A stretch of 64,000 bases of DNA from Actinomadura sp. K4S16 (GTDB taxonomy: Bacteria; Actinomycetota; Actinomycetes; Streptosporangiales; Streptosporangiaceae): contig NZ_BDDE01000027.1 in assembly GCF_008327685.1 (NCBI RefSeq), forward strand, positions 1-64,000. The letters are read 5' to 3'. Of the stretch, positions 17,330-27,799 are shown in pieces (positions within the stretch are counted from its first letter, which is position 1; the number at the start of each line of letters is the position of its first letter). The translations under genes and the position numbers were made by a program. The notes below the pieces were generated by a model, which saw nothing but the letters and a program-made list of their open reading frames with translations, did not search any database and had not been told where the DNA came from.

Positions 17330-18700
17330 TCAGCCGGTTCCGGGGTCCGGGGGCGGGTCGGCGGTGACGGCGGCGATGGACTCGGCCAGGGCGGCGGGCA
17401 CGTCCTCGACCAGCAGGTGGCGGCCGTCGTGGACGATCTGGCGGCCGGAGACGACGACGTGCCGCACGTCGGCGGCGGTGGCGGCGAAGACGGCGGCCTC
17501 GGCGGCGTGGTCCGGGGCGGCGCCCGCGGTGCGGACCGAGTCGAGGGCGACGGTGACGAGGTCGGCGTAGGCGCCGGGTTCCAGCCGTCCCGCCTCGGGC
17601 CAGCCGAGCCCGTAGTGGCCGTTGGACGTCGCGGCGGCGAGCAGTTCCCCTGCGGTCCAGTGGCCCCGGGCGCGGGTGCGGAGCCGCTCGTCCAGCTCGA
17701 CCGCGCGGGCCTCCTCGAACAGGTCGACGACGGCGTGCTGGTCGGAGCCGAGGCAGATCGGGGAGCCCGCGTCCGCCAGGCCGCGGGCGGGGCCGATGCC
17801 GTCGGCGAGGTCCCGCTCGGTGGTCGGGCACATGCACACGCCGGTCATCGTCGTCCCGAGCAGGGCGATGTCCTCCTCGGCGAGGTGGGTCGCGTGCACG
17901 GCGGTGGTGAGCGCGCCGAGCGCCCCGGCCTCGGCGAGCAGGCGCGTCGGCGTCATGCCGTAGGCGTCCAGGCAGTCGCGGTTCTCGGCGGGCTGCTCGG
18001 ACAGGTGGACGTGCAGCGGGGCGCGGTGCTCGCGCGCCCACGACGCGACGGCGTGCAGCTGCTCGCGCGGCACGGCCCGGACCGAGTGGATCGCGGCGCC
18101 GACGCGGGCATGGAGCCGCTCCGCCTTGCCGGTCTGCTCGTACAGGGTGTCGACGCGCCGCACCCAGTTCCCGGCGGTGCCGTCCCCGAACCGCAGCTGC
18201 GGGCCGGCGAGCGGGCGGCCGATGCCGCCGGTCAGGTAGCAGGCGTCGAGCAAGGTGATCCGGATGCCCGCGTCGGCCGCGGCGGCGATCAGCGCCTCGC
18301 CCATCGCGTTCGGGTCCCCGTAGGGCGCGCCGCCCGGCCGGTGGTGCAGGTAGTGGAACTCGCCGACGCAGCTGATCCCGGCGAGGGCCATCTCGGCGAA
18401 CACCGCCGTGGCGAGGGCGCGGTAGGAGCCCGGGTCGAGCCGTTCGGCGACCTGGTACATCTGCTCGCGCCACGTCCAGAACGTCCCGGAGTGCGCCTGG
18501 ACGCGGGAGCGCAGCGCGCGGTGGAACGCGTGGGAGTGGGCGTTGGCGAGGCCCGGCAGGGTGAGGCCGGGAAGGCGCTGGGCGCCCGGCGCCGCCGGGA
18601 CTCCGGGGGTGATGCGTGTGATCCGCTCGCCGTCGGCCTCGATGAGCACGTCGGGCGCGACGCCGTCGCCTAGCCAGGCGAACTGGGCATGCCACTGCAT
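17330..18700 (-). CDS. hutF: Formimidoylglutamate deiminase
   Basis: Removes ammonia from N-formimino-L-glutamate to give N-formyl-L-glutamate, in the actinobacterial/pseudomonad branch of histidine degradation. 456 residues, amidohydrolase fold: metal ligands in 'GLANAHSHAFHRAL' (about 52-65), 'PLHVHLSEQPAEN', 'VHATHLAEEDIALL' and 'ICLGSDQHAVVDLFEE'. ATG with AGGGAT 8 bases upstream, 10 bases after the amidohydrolase stop. Last gene of the hutH-hutU-M20-hutF operon; the LAL regulator follows. Confidence 0.95.
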   Translation of the reverse strand: MQWHAQFAWLGDGVAPDVLIEADGERITRITPGVPAAPGAQRLPGLTLPGLANAHSHAFHRALRSRVQAHSGTFWTWREQMYQVAERLDPGSYRALATAVFAEMALAGISCVGEFHYLHHRPGGAPYGDPNAMGEALIAAAADAGIRITLLDACYLTGGIGRPLAGPQLRFGDGTAGNWVRRVDTLYEQTGKAERLHARVGAAIHSVRAVPREQLHAVASWAREHRAPLHVHLSEQPAENRDCLDAYGMTPTRLLAEAGALGALTTAVHATHLAEEDIALLGTTMTGVCMCPTTERDLADGIGPARGLADAGSPICLGSDQHAVVDLFEEARAVELDERLRTRARGHWTAGELLAAATSNGHYGLGWPEAGRLEPGAYADLVTVALDSVRTAGAAPDHAAEAAVFAATAADVRHVVVSGRQIVHDGRHLLVEDVPAALAESIAAVTADPPPDPGTG

Positions 18701-18710
18701 ATCGGAATCC

Positions 18711-19910
18711 CTACCCGCGCGCCAGGTCGTCCAGTACCGCGGCGAGGGCCTCGACCCCGGCCAGGCAGTCGGCCGGCTCGGCGAACTCCTCGGGCGCGTG
18801 CGACACCCCGGTCGGGTTCCGCACGAACAGCATCGCGGTCGGCAGCCGGGCCGACAGGACGCCCGCGTCGTGCCCGGCGCCGGTCGGCAGGACGGGCACG
18901 CCGCCGAGCACCGCGCGGACGCGGTCGCGCAGCGCCAGGTTGAAGTCGACGATCTCGGTGTAGGACTCCTCGGCGAGGTCGACGCTCACCCGGTGCGGGC
19001 GCGCCGCGACCCGCGCGGCCTCGTCGACCTCCTTCACCGTCCGGCGGACGGCGTCGTCGGCGGGGCCCCGGGCGTCGAGCCAGGCGGTGACGGCCGACGG
19101 GATCGCGTTGACGCCGTTCGGCTCCACCCGGACCTTCCCGACCGTCGCGACGGTCCCGTTGCGCTCGGCGGCCTCCCGCGCGGCGATGACCATGTGCGCG
19201 AACGGCAGCATCGGGTCGCGCCGGTCGGGCAGCCCGGTCGTCCCGGCGTGGTTGCCCTCGCCCGCGAAGCCGAACCGCCACCGGCCGTGCGGCACGATCG
19301 CACTCGCGACGCCGACCGGCTCCTCCAGCGCACGGCCCTGCTCGACGTGGAGCTCGACGTAGCAGCCGATCCGCCCGAGGAGGTCCTCGTCGGGGCCGAT
19401 CGCGTGCGGGTCGAGCCCGGCGTTGTGCACCACCTCGGCGAAGGTGTGCCCGTCGGCGTCGGTGAGGCCGCGCGCCCGGTCCGGGTCGATCGCGCCGGCC
19501 AGCAGCCGGGAGCCGAGGCAGGCCACCCCGAACCGGGCGCCCTCCTCCTCGGCGAACGCCCCGACGCCGATCGGACGGGCGGGCCGGACGCCGCGCTCGC
19601 GGAGCAGGTCGACCGCCGCGAACGCCGACACGATGCCGAGCGGCCCGTCGAACGCTCCCCCGCCGGGCACGGAGTCGAGATGGCTGCCGGTCAGGACGGC
19701 GTCCGCGCGGGTCCCGTCCTCCGGGTACCACCAGGCGACCATGTTCCCGTTGGGGTCGTGTTCGAGGTCGAGGCCGCGGCGGCGCGCCTCGCCCGCGAAC
19801 CAGGCGCGGCACTCCAGCTCGGGCGGCGTCCACGCGAACCGGTGGTAGCCGCCGGTCGCCGCGTCCCGGCCGACCGGCAGCAGCTCCGCCCACATCTCCT
19901 CGAAGCCCAC
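18711..19910 (-). CDS. M20-family amidohydrolase (allantoate amidohydrolase-like), hut-linked
   Basis: 399-residue zinc-dependent amidohydrolase of the allantoate/N-carbamoyl amino acid hydrolase family. Zn motifs: 'VLTGSHLDSVPGGGAFDGPL', 'FAEEEGARFG' and 'ELHVEQGRALE'; 'TTGLPDRRDPM' and the C-terminal 'PTGAGHDAGVLS' complete the site. It lies between hutU and hutF, as in streptomycetes. No hutG-type formylglutamate hydrolase gene is present in the window, so this enzyme is a good candidate for the final N-formyl- or N-formiminoglutamate hydrolysis (inference). GTG at 19910 ('GFEEMWAELLPVG') was chosen, with GAGGGG upstream; GTG at 19928 overlapping the hutU stop is the alternative. Confidence 0.85.
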   Translation of the reverse strand: MGFEEMWAELLPVGRDAATGGYHRFAWTPPELECRAWFAGEARRRGLDLEHDPNGNMVAWWYPEDGTRADAVLTGSHLDSVPGGGAFDGPLGIVSAFAAVDLLRERGVRPARPIGVGAFAEEEGARFGVACLGSRLLAGAIDPDRARGLTDADGHTFAEVVHNAGLDPHAIGPDEDLLGRIGCYVELHVEQGRALEEPVGVASAIVPHGRWRFGFAGEGNHAGTTGLPDRRDPMLPFAHMVIAAREAAERNGTVATVGKVRVEPNGVNAIPSAVTAWLDARGPADDAVRRTVKEVDEAARVAARPHRVSVDLAEESYTEIVDFNLALRDRVRAVLGGVPVLPTGAGHDAGVLSARLPTAMLFVRNPTGVSHAPEEFAEPADCLAGVEALAAVLDDLARG

Positions 19911-19924
19911 GACCGGACCGCCCC

Positions 19925-21580
<1,656 letters not shown>

Positions 21581-21591
21581 GTACGACTCCT

Positions 21592-23136
21592 TCAGGACAG
21601 CGGGCCGGTGACGGCCTCGGCGGCGGCGACCAGTGAGCCGTCCCGGACCAGCGCGGTCGCGGCGGCGATCTCGGGGGCGAGGTAGCGGTCCGGGCCGGGC
21701 GGCGGGACCGCCTCGCGCAGCTCGGCGACCACGGCGGCGGTGGCCGGGCCGGGCCGCAGCGGGGTGCGCAGCTCCAGCGCCCGCGCGGCGGTGAGGATCT
21801 CGACGGCGACCACCTGGGCGAGCCCGTCCACGGCGCGGCGCAGCTTGCGGGCCGCGCTCCACCCCATCGAGACGTGGTCCTCCTGCATGGCCGAGCTCGG
21901 GATCGAGTCGGCGCTCGCGGGGACGGCGAGGCGCTTCAGCTCCGACACGATCGCGGCCTGCGTGTACTGGGCGATCATGTGGCCGGAGTCGACGCCCGGG
22001 TCGTCGGCGAGGAAGGCGGGCAGCCCGGCGGAGCGTCCCTTGTCGAGCATCCGGTCGGTGCGGCGCTCCGACATCGAGGCGACGTCGGCGGCCGGGACCG
22101 CGAGGAAGTCCAGCACGTACGCGATCGGGGCGCCGTGGAAGTTGCCGTTGGACTCGACCCGCCCGTCCGGGAGGACGACGGGGTTGTCGACGGCGGACGC
22201 CAGCTCCCGTCCCGCCACGAGTTCGGCGTGCGCGAGGGTGTCGCGGGCGGCGCCGTTCACCTGCGGGGCGCAGCGCAGCGAGTAGGCGTCCTGCACGCGG
22301 GTGCAGTCGGGCCCGCGGTGCGACTCCATGATCTCCGAGGCGGCCAGCAGCGCCCGCAGGTTCGCGGCCGACGCGGCCTGGCCGGGATGGGGCCGCAGGT
22401 TCTGCAGGTCGGCGGCGAAGACGCGGTCGGTGCCGAGCAGCGCCTCGACGCTCATCGCGGCGGCGACGTCGGCGGCGGTGAGCAGCCTCCGCAGGTCGTG
22501 GATGGCGAGGACGAGCATGCCGAGCATCCCGTCCGTGCCGTTCAGGAGGGCGAGCCCCTCCTTGGCGCCGAGCTTGACCGGCGTGATGCCCGCGTCCCGC
22601 AGGGCGTCGGCCGCCGGCCTCAGCTCGCCGGAGGCATCCCGGACCGACCCCTCGCCGATCAGCGCCAGGGCCACGTGGGCGAGCGGCGCGAGGTCGCCGG
22701 AGCAGCCGAGGCTCCCGTACTCGAAGACCTGCGGGGTGATGCCCGCGTTGAGCAGCTCGGCCAGGGTCCCGGCGGTGACGGGCTGGACGCCGGTCCGTCC
22801 CGTGGCGAGCGTCCGGAGCCTGAGCAGCATCAGCGCCCGGACGACCTCCCGCTCGACCTCGGCCCCCGACCCCGCCGCGTGCGACCGGACGATGTTCAGC
22901 TGGAGCTGCGCCCGCATCTCGGGCGCGATGTGCCGGGTGGCGAGCGCTCCGAAGCCCGTCGAGACGCCGTAGACCGGCGTCGGACGGGCCGACAGCTCCT
23001 CGATGTGGGCCCGCGCCTCACCGATCAGCTTGAGCGCCCCGTCGGACAGCGCCACCTCCGCACCGTCCCGCGCGACCGCCACGACCTGATCGAACGCCAG
23101 CGGTTCCGGCCCGACCTCGACGCCTGCGTCCCCCAT
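21592..23136 (-). CDS. hutH: Histidine ammonia-lyase
   Basis: First enzyme of histidine degradation: L-histidine to trans-urocanate plus ammonia. 514 residues. The MIO electrophile forms from Cys145-Ser146-Gly147 in '[15 protein letters not shown]', the Cys-Ser-Gly variant I expect in actinobacteria rather than Ala-Ser-Gly. Catalytic Tyr56 ('VYGVSTGFG'), the SHAAG loop, 'QDAYSLRC', 'NGNFHGAP' and 'EDHVSMG' are all intact. ATG at 23136 ('MGDAGVEV') was chosen because AGGGGG lies 8 bases upstream; upstream in-frame starts give a repetitive Gly/Val leader. First gene of the operon, facing the IclR regulator. Confidence 0.95.
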   Translation of the reverse strand: MGDAGVEVGPEPLAFDQVVAVARDGAEVALSDGALKLIGEARAHIEELSARPTPVYGVSTGFGALATRHIAPEMRAQLQLNIVRSHAAGSGAEVEREVVRALMLLRLRTLATGRTGVQPVTAGTLAELLNAGITPQVFEYGSLGCSGDLAPLAHVALALIGEGSVRDASGELRPAADALRDAGITPVKLGAKEGLALLNGTDGMLGMLVLAIHDLRRLLTAADVAAAMSVEALLGTDRVFAADLQNLRPHPGQAASAANLRALLAASEIMESHRGPDCTRVQDAYSLRCAPQVNGAARDTLAHAELVAGRELASAVDNPVVLPDGRVESNGNFHGAPIAYVLDFLAVPAADVASMSERRTDRMLDKGRSAGLPAFLADDPGVDSGHMIAQYTQAAIVSELKRLAVPASADSIPSSAMQEDHVSMGWSAARKLRRAVDGLAQVVAVEILTAARALELRTPLRPGPATAAVVAELREAVPPPGPDRYLAPEIAAATALVRDGSLVAAAEAVTGPLS

Positions 23137-23217
23137 GCCAAACCCCCTACCCACCAAACCCATACCCACCATTGGAGCGCCTCCGGGGCCTCCGCCCCAG
23201 CCCCGGACCGCGCTCTG

Positions 23218-23235
23218 TGTCTCGTATACGAGACA
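23218..23235. promoter_or_regulatory. Perfect 18-bp palindrome, probable hut operator
   Basis: TGTCTCGTATACGAGACA is a perfect inverted repeat lying in the 107-base region between divergent hutH and the IclR gene, ending 8 bases before the IclR start codon. Its position predicts repression of the regulator's own gene and control of hutH. No second copy was noticed in the window. Confidence 0.75.
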
Positions 23236-23243
23236 ATCGGAGC

Positions 23244-24005
23244 ATGAGCCAGGTCCCGGCCGCCCGCCGCGCGCTCGCGGTGCTGCGCCTCCTGGCGGGC
23301 GCTCCCGGCCCCCTGCCCGCCTCGGCGATCGCCCGCTCCCTCGACCTGCCGCGCTCCAGCGCCTACCACCTGCTCACCGCGATGGCCGAGGACGGCTTCG
23401 TCACCTACATCCCCGAGGAGCGCCGCTGGGGCCTCGGCGTCGCCGCCTTCGAGATCGGCTCCGCCTACCTGCGCCACGAGCCCCTGGAGCGCCTGGCACG
23501 CCCCCTGCTGCGCCGCCTGGTCGACCGCGTGGGCGAGATCGCGCAGCTCGGCGTCCTGCACGGCGCCGAGACCCTCTACCTGCTGAAGGAGCAGCCGCCC
23601 CGGCACGCCACCCTGGTCACCGACGTGGGCGTCCGGATGCCCGCCCAGCTCACCGCCAGCGGCCGGTCGATCCTGGCCTACCTGCCGCCCGCGCAGGTCA
23701 GGGCCCTGTTCCCCGGCCGCTTCGTGGACCGCACCGGTCGCGGCCCGTCGTCCCTGAGCGACCTGCGCCGCATCCTCGCCGAGGACGCCCGCCGGGGCTG
23801 GGCGGTCGAGGACGGCCACATCACCGAGGGCTTCGCCAGCATCGCCGCCTGCGCCTTCGACCACACCGGCCATCCCACCGCCGCGATCACGGTGACGTTC
23901 CGCCGCGAGGACCACCCGGAACCCGCGTGGCCCGCCCTGGCGGACCACGTCCGCGCCACGGCCGCCGCCCTGACCACCCGGCTCACGGGCCGCCCCCCGA
24001 CCTGA
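23244..24005 (+). CDS. IclR family regulator, probable hut repressor
   Basis: 253 residues. N-terminal winged helix ('ARRALAVLRLLAGAPGPLPA', 'ARSLDLPRSSAYHLLTAM') in about 6-65, then an IclR effector domain ('LGVLHGAETLYLLKE', 'MPAQLTASGRSILAYL', 'DGHITEGFASIAACAFD'). Divergent from hutH with a perfect palindrome between them, the classic arrangement of a local pathway repressor. Urocanate or histidine is the expected ligand by analogy with other hut systems. ATG at 23244 has only a weak CGGAG; the palindrome overlaps its leader, so autoregulation is likely. Confidence 0.9.
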   Translation: MSQVPAARRALAVLRLLAGAPGPLPASAIARSLDLPRSSAYHLLTAMAEDGFVTYIPEERRWGLGVAAFEIGSAYLRHEPLERLARPLLRRLVDRVGEIAQLGVLHGAETLYLLKEQPPRHATLVTDVGVRMPAQLTASGRSILAYLPPAQVRALFPGRFVDRTGRGPSSLSDLRRILAEDARRGWAVEDGHITEGFASIAACAFDHTGHPTAAITVTFRREDHPEPAWPALADHVRATAAALTTRLTGRPPT

Positions 24006-24008
24006 CCG

Positions 24009-25070
24009 CTAGCTCCCGAAACGGTCGGCGACCAGCCGATCGGCCCAGCGGCGCAGCGCGTCCTCCACGGGCGGATGGCTCAGCCCGGCCTCCTTGGCCA
24101 GCACGTCGGCCGAGGACGTGTCGTACCGCTCCTCGGACAGGAAGGAGAGCGTCTCGGGTTCGACGCCGGTGAGCGCGCGCGGCAGCCGCCGCACCAGCCC
24201 GACCGGCAGCATCATCCTGGGAGGGCGCACGCCCAGGTGCCGCGCCAGCAGCCCGACCAGCTCGTGCAGGTTCGGCGTGGCGCCGTCCAGGACCCGGTGG
24301 GCGCGGTACGGCCCCTCGTCGTACTCGGGGACGGCGGCCATGAAGCGCGCCAGGTGATCGACGGTGACCACGGGGACGAACGTGCGCCGCGACCCGGCCA
24401 GCGCGGGCAGGCGCCCCGCCCAGAGGTCCCGGACCAGCTCGGCCAGTCCGATGTACTGCCCGGCCTCACCGGTGACCGAATGCCCGATCACGGTCGCCGG
24501 ATGCACCGCGGTGAGAGGAGCGCCTTCCTCTTCCGAGACGGCCCGTACCGCCGCGTCCCCTTCGAGCTTCGACGCCTCGTAGGCGCCCAGCCGCCGGTAC
24601 AGCGCGTCCAACTCCTTCGCCGCCGCCGGATAGGTGAGCGTGCCGGCGGAGGCCACCCGATACCCGGACACATGGACGAGCCGCCGCAGCCGAGGAAGGC
24701 CTGCGGCCCACCGCACGACGTTCACGGCACCGTCGACGTTCGCGCGCCTAGCCTCCTCGCGTCCCAACCCGAACCGGAAGAGGGCGGCGGCGTTGAAGAC
24801 GTCCCGCACGCCTTCCAGCCGCTCGCGATCGCCCTCGCCCAGCCCCAGACCCGGTCGGGTGATGTCGGCGTCCACGACCACGAGCCCCCGCGCGTCGACC
24901 CCGTGCTCCCGCAGCCATCCACGCAGCTCCTCACCGCGGTCGGCTCCGCCCCGCACGGCCACGGCGACCGTCCGCCCCCGGCCCAGCAGCTCCGCCACCA
25001 GCCATCGCCCGATGAACCCCGTAGCCCCGAAGACCAAGGCACCGCCGGTCTCGCTCGCACTGAACGCCAT
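24009..25070 (-). CDS. Extended SDR / NAD-dependent epimerase-dehydratase family protein
   Basis: 353 residues, cytoplasmic. The Rossmann nucleotide motif 'VFGATGFIGRWLVAELL' is at about 13-29, 'NVDGAVNVVRWA' gives the conserved Asn, and the catalytic Tyr-x-x-x-Lys is 'YEASK' near residue 164-168. The substrate region resembles dihydroflavonol-4-reductase/3-beta-hydroxysteroid dehydrogenase-like enzymes, so a hydroxyl/keto substrate is likely but not identifiable. Convergent with the IclR gene (3-base gap). A perfect TetR-type palindrome lies 10 bases before its start, so a regulator outside this neighbourhood probably controls it. Confidence 0.8.
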   Translation of the reverse strand: MAFSASETGGALVFGATGFIGRWLVAELLGRGRTVAVAVRGGADRGEELRGWLREHGVDARGLVVVDADITRPGLGLGEGDRERLEGVRDVFNAAALFRFGLGREEARRANVDGAVNVVRWAAGLPRLRRLVHVSGYRVASAGTLTYPAAAKELDALYRRLGAYEASKLEGDAAVRAVSEEEGAPLTAVHPATVIGHSVTGEAGQYIGLAELVRDLWAGRLPALAGSRRTFVPVVTVDHLARFMAAVPEYDEGPYRAHRVLDGATPNLHELVGLLARHLGVRPPRMMLPVGLVRRLPRALTGVEPETLSFLSEERYDTSSADVLAKEAGLSHPPVEDALRRWADRLVADRFGS

Positions 25071-25080
25071 GGCGACAAAC

Positions 25081-25092
25081 TAGACCGGTCTA
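25081..25092. promoter_or_regulatory. Perfect palindrome TAGACCGGTCTA, TetR-type operator
   Basis: A perfect 12-bp inverted repeat 10 bases upstream of the SDR start at 25070, within an unusually A/T-rich patch that also looks like the promoter. The TAGAC-N2-GTCTA form is common for TetR-family operators in actinomycetes. The nearest TetR genes (35 and 37 kb) are associated with a different motif, so the cognate regulator is not evident here. Confidence 0.6.
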
Positions 25093-25143
25093 CCTATTTT
25101 TGTCCAGCCGCGCCCGCTGAACCGACTCCCCGGCCGAAGAGGA

Positions 25144-26178
25144 TCAGTCGTCGAGGAGGCGCCACATGGTGAGGGCGAGCCTGGCGCGGGTGAGTCCCGC
25201 CGGTTCGGTGAGGTCGATGCCGAGCGTCTTCGCCAGCTGGTCGAGCCGCCGGGCGACGCTGCTGTGGTGCAGGTGGAGCCGGTCGGCGGCCTGGCGCAGG
25301 GAGCCGGTGGCGCAGTAGGCGTCCAGGGTGTTCAGCTCGTCCGGGTTGCCGGCCAGCCCGGCGATCGCGGCCACGTCGGGGTTGTCGCGCACGGACCCGG
25401 GAGGAATCTGCGCGAGCAGGGCCAGCGCTCCCAGGTCCTCGTAGCGGACGACGGGTTCGCGCGTGCCGGCGAAGCGCAAGGCGGTACGGGCTTCGCGCCA
25501 GGCGTGGTCGGGTCGCTCCGCGACGCCGATGCCCGCGCGCACGCCCGCCGGGAACCGGGCCGCGTCGAGGGTGGTCGCCAGGATGACGCCGACGTCGGCG
25601 ACCGGTGCCGCCTTCACCGGCCGGCCCGGGCAGACCAGGGTCCCGATCCGGTCGAGGGGAAGCGGCGACCGGACGGCGGCGACGCGGACGGGCAGGTCGG
25701 CGGCGAAGCCCAGCAGCCGCAGCGCCCGGGCCCTGGCCGCCTCGTCGGCGCCGGGGCTGATCACCAGCTCGACCAGGGCGGGGTCGGCCATGGTGGTGCG
25801 TTCCGGGCCGTACCTCTCGAAGACCGCGGCGGCGGCGATGGCGAGGCGGTCCAGGACCGCCTCGTCGAGCGGGCCGGGCGGTCCGGGGCGTTCCAGCCAG
25901 ACCGTGCCGATCTCCTCCTCGTCCAGGACGACCGGCGCCGTGGTGGACGCGGGCGCCGGTGGGCCGGAGGCGTTCGCGCCGTCGGGGGCGACGCGGATCA
26001 CCCGCCCCGTGCTGTGCAGCCGGATCCCGGCGACGCACTCGGCCAGGCCCGCCGAGGCACGGGCGAGCGCCGGCAGGTCGACCCGCCGTCGCATCAGCGT
26101 GTCGTAGAACATGACGACGCGGATCACGCCGTCGACCTGCGGGTCCAATCCGGACAACCGTTCGACCAGGGCCTCCAT
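25144..26178 (-). CDS. PucR/CdaR-type helix-turn-helix regulator
   Basis: 344 residues. The C-terminal 60 residues carry the PucR-type DNA-binding helix ('LNTLDAYCATGSLRQAADRL', 'HHSSVARRLDQLAKTLGIDL'). The middle ('GVILATTLDAARFPAGVRAG', 'WREARTALRFAG') resembles the GGDEF-like domain of this family. ATG at 26178 was chosen (MEALVERLSGLDPQ); no strong ribosome-binding site. Divergent from the esterase-led catabolic run at 26276 with 97 bases between, so it is the likely regulator of that run. Effector unknown. Confidence 0.82.
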   Translation of the reverse strand: MEALVERLSGLDPQVDGVIRVVMFYDTLMRRRVDLPALARASAGLAECVAGIRLHSTGRVIRVAPDGANASGPPAPASTTAPVVLDEEEIGTVWLERPGPPGPLDEAVLDRLAIAAAAVFERYGPERTTMADPALVELVISPGADEAARARALRLLGFAADLPVRVAAVRSPLPLDRIGTLVCPGRPVKAAPVADVGVILATTLDAARFPAGVRAGIGVAERPDHAWREARTALRFAGTREPVVRYEDLGALALLAQIPPGSVRDNPDVAAIAGLAGNPDELNTLDAYCATGSLRQAADRLHLHHSSVARRLDQLAKTLGIDLTEPAGLTRARLALTMWRLLDD

Positions 26179-26203
26179 GGGCACGAGGATAAGCGCCGGT
26201 CGG

Positions 26204-26227
26204 CGCGCGATCCATGCGGGATGCGCG
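26204..26227. promoter_or_regulatory. Imperfect palindrome between PucR-type regulator and esterase
   Basis: Two arms, CGCGCGATCC and GGATGCGCG, match with one unpaired base around the spacer ATGCG. It is followed by two further GGATG words (about 26231 and 26236). Its place in the middle of the divergent promoter suits an operator, but high GC content makes chance matches easy. Confidence 0.3.
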
Positions 26228-26275
26228 ACGGATGGCGGATGTGCCGGCCGGGCGGCGACGGTGAGGATTACCGGC

Positions 26276-27172
26276 ATGGATCCCGAGCTCGAAGCGTTCA
26301 TCCCCTTCCTCCCGGACACCGACCTGACCGACCCCGTCGGCGCGCGCAAGAGCTTCGCCGAGCGCGCCGCCGCGCGTCCGGCACCGGACGTCCCGGACAT
26401 GCGGCTCGAAAACCGCACGGTGCCCGCGGACCCGGACGTGGCCGTGCGGATCTACCGCCCGCGCGACGCCCGGGGCGCCGTCGTCTGGCTGCACGGCGGC
26501 GGGTTCGTCTTCGGCGACCTGGACACCGAGCACCCGTGGGCCTCCCGCATCGCCGACGGCTCGGGAGCGGTGGTGGTCTCGGTGGACTACCGGCGGTCCC
26601 CGGAGAGCCGGTTCCCGGCCGCGCTCGACGACGCCTACGCCGTGCTGGCCTGGACGGCCGAGCACGCGGACGACCTCGGCGTCGACCCGGGCCGGATCGC
26701 GGTCGGCGGGCACAGCGCCGGAGCGTGCCTGGCGGCCGCGGTGGCGCTGCGGGCGCGGGACGAGCAGGGACCGCCGATCCGCTTCCAGCTGCTCAACGAG
26801 CCGGGACTCGACGACCGGCAGGAGACCTGGTCGCAGCGCACCTTCACCGACACGCCCTGGCACGACCGCGACAAGGTCGCCCTGGCATGGGGGCACTACC
26901 TGGGGGGCGCGCCCGCCACCACGTACGCCGCCCCGGGGCGGGCCACCGACCTGGCCGGCCTGCCTCCCGCCTACATCGCCACCGCGGAGTTCGACCCCGT
27001 CCGCGACGAGGGCATCGACTACGCCGTCCGCCTTCTGCAGGCGGGCGTGTCGGTCGAGCTGCACCAGTGGCCCGGCACCTTCCACGGGTCGCAGGCGATC
27101 TTGTCCGCCGATGTGTCGCAGCGCCAGATCGCCGCCCTCGCCGCCGCCCTGCGCCGCGCTCTGGCCGACTGA
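26276..27172 (+). CDS. Alpha/beta hydrolase, hormone-sensitive lipase family
   Basis: 298-residue cytoplasmic esterase. Oxyanion motif 'WLHGGGFVFGDLD' (about 70-82), nucleophile Ser in 'GGHSAGACLAAAVAL' (about 143-157), acid Asp in 'IATAEFDPVRDEG' and His in 'WPGTFHGSQ': a complete HSL-type triad. ATG at 26276 with GAGGA 8 bases upstream. First gene of the run esterase-hemerythrin-thiolase-ligase-SDR, and divergent from the PucR regulator. It may release an acid that the downstream acyl-CoA ligase activates; substrate unknown. Confidence 0.85.
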   Translation: MDPELEAFIPFLPDTDLTDPVGARKSFAERAAARPAPDVPDMRLENRTVPADPDVAVRIYRPRDARGAVVWLHGGGFVFGDLDTEHPWASRIADGSGAVVVSVDYRRSPESRFPAALDDAYAVLAWTAEHADDLGVDPGRIAVGGHSAGACLAAAVALRARDEQGPPIRFQLLNEPGLDDRQETWSQRTFTDTPWHDRDKVALAWGHYLGGAPATTYAAPGRATDLAGLPPAYIATAEFDPVRDEGIDYAVRLLQAGVSVELHQWPGTFHGSQAILSADVSQRQIAALAAALRRALAD

Positions 27173-27287
27173 ACGCCGCACGCCGGCCGACTGAGGTCCG
27201 CGCCCTGACCGCCTGAGCCCCCGCGCACGCCACCCGCGCCGCCGGGTCTGTTCCGCCTGCCCGAAAACAAAGACGAGGAATCCTCTC

Positions 27288-27773
27288 ATGCCCGACCACG
27301 CGCACACCGCCGCCGGCTCCGAGCACTCCCGCCTGACCGCCTTCGGCGACCATCTGATCGCGCTCCACGACGAGCTCCGCCGCGACATCGCCGCCCTGCG
27401 GGAGGAGGCGGCACGGCTCCCCGCCGACGGCGGCGCCGCCGGCCCGCTCGCCCTGCCGGACCGGCTCCGCAGCCACTGCGTGACGTTCTGCGAAGCGCTG
27501 CACGACCACCACACCACCGAGGACAGCGCGATCTTCCCGTTCCTGTCGCAGGAGCACCCCGAACTGTCCGAGGTGCTGGACCGCCTCGCGTCCGACCACC
27601 GGCACATGGCCACCCTCCTGAACGACCTCCGCAAGGCCACCGAAACCCCGCTCGCCCCCGGCTTCCACGCCGAGTTGGAACGGCTGTCGGTCGAGCTCCT
27701 GACCCACCTCGACCGCGAAGAGCACTACCTGGTACCGGTCCTCAACTCCCTGACGAACCTCCCCGTCCACTGA
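27288..27773 (+). CDS. Hemerythrin/HHE domain protein
   Basis: 161 residues, four-helix HHE fold. Iron-ligand histidines are seen in 'LIALHDELRRDI', 'CEALHDHHTTEDSAIFPFL', 'LASDHRHMATLL' and 'LTHLDREEHYLVPVL', matching the H...HxxxE...H...HxxxE/D pattern of diiron hemerythrins. Probable oxygen or nitric oxide sensing/binding in the cytoplasm. 115 bases separate it from the esterase, and 26 bases from the thiolase gene. It is an unexpected member of a CoA-ligase/thiolase run; it might supply oxygen or protect a redox step, which is speculation. Confidence 0.85.
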   Translation: MPDHAHTAAGSEHSRLTAFGDHLIALHDELRRDIAALREEAARLPADGGAAGPLALPDRLRSHCVTFCEALHDHHTTEDSAIFPFLSQEHPELSEVLDRLASDHRHMATLLNDLRKATETPLAPGFHAELERLSVELLTHLDREEHYLVPVLNSLTNLPVH

Positions 27774-27799
27774 GCCCCGCCCCCGTCGAAAGGACGACC

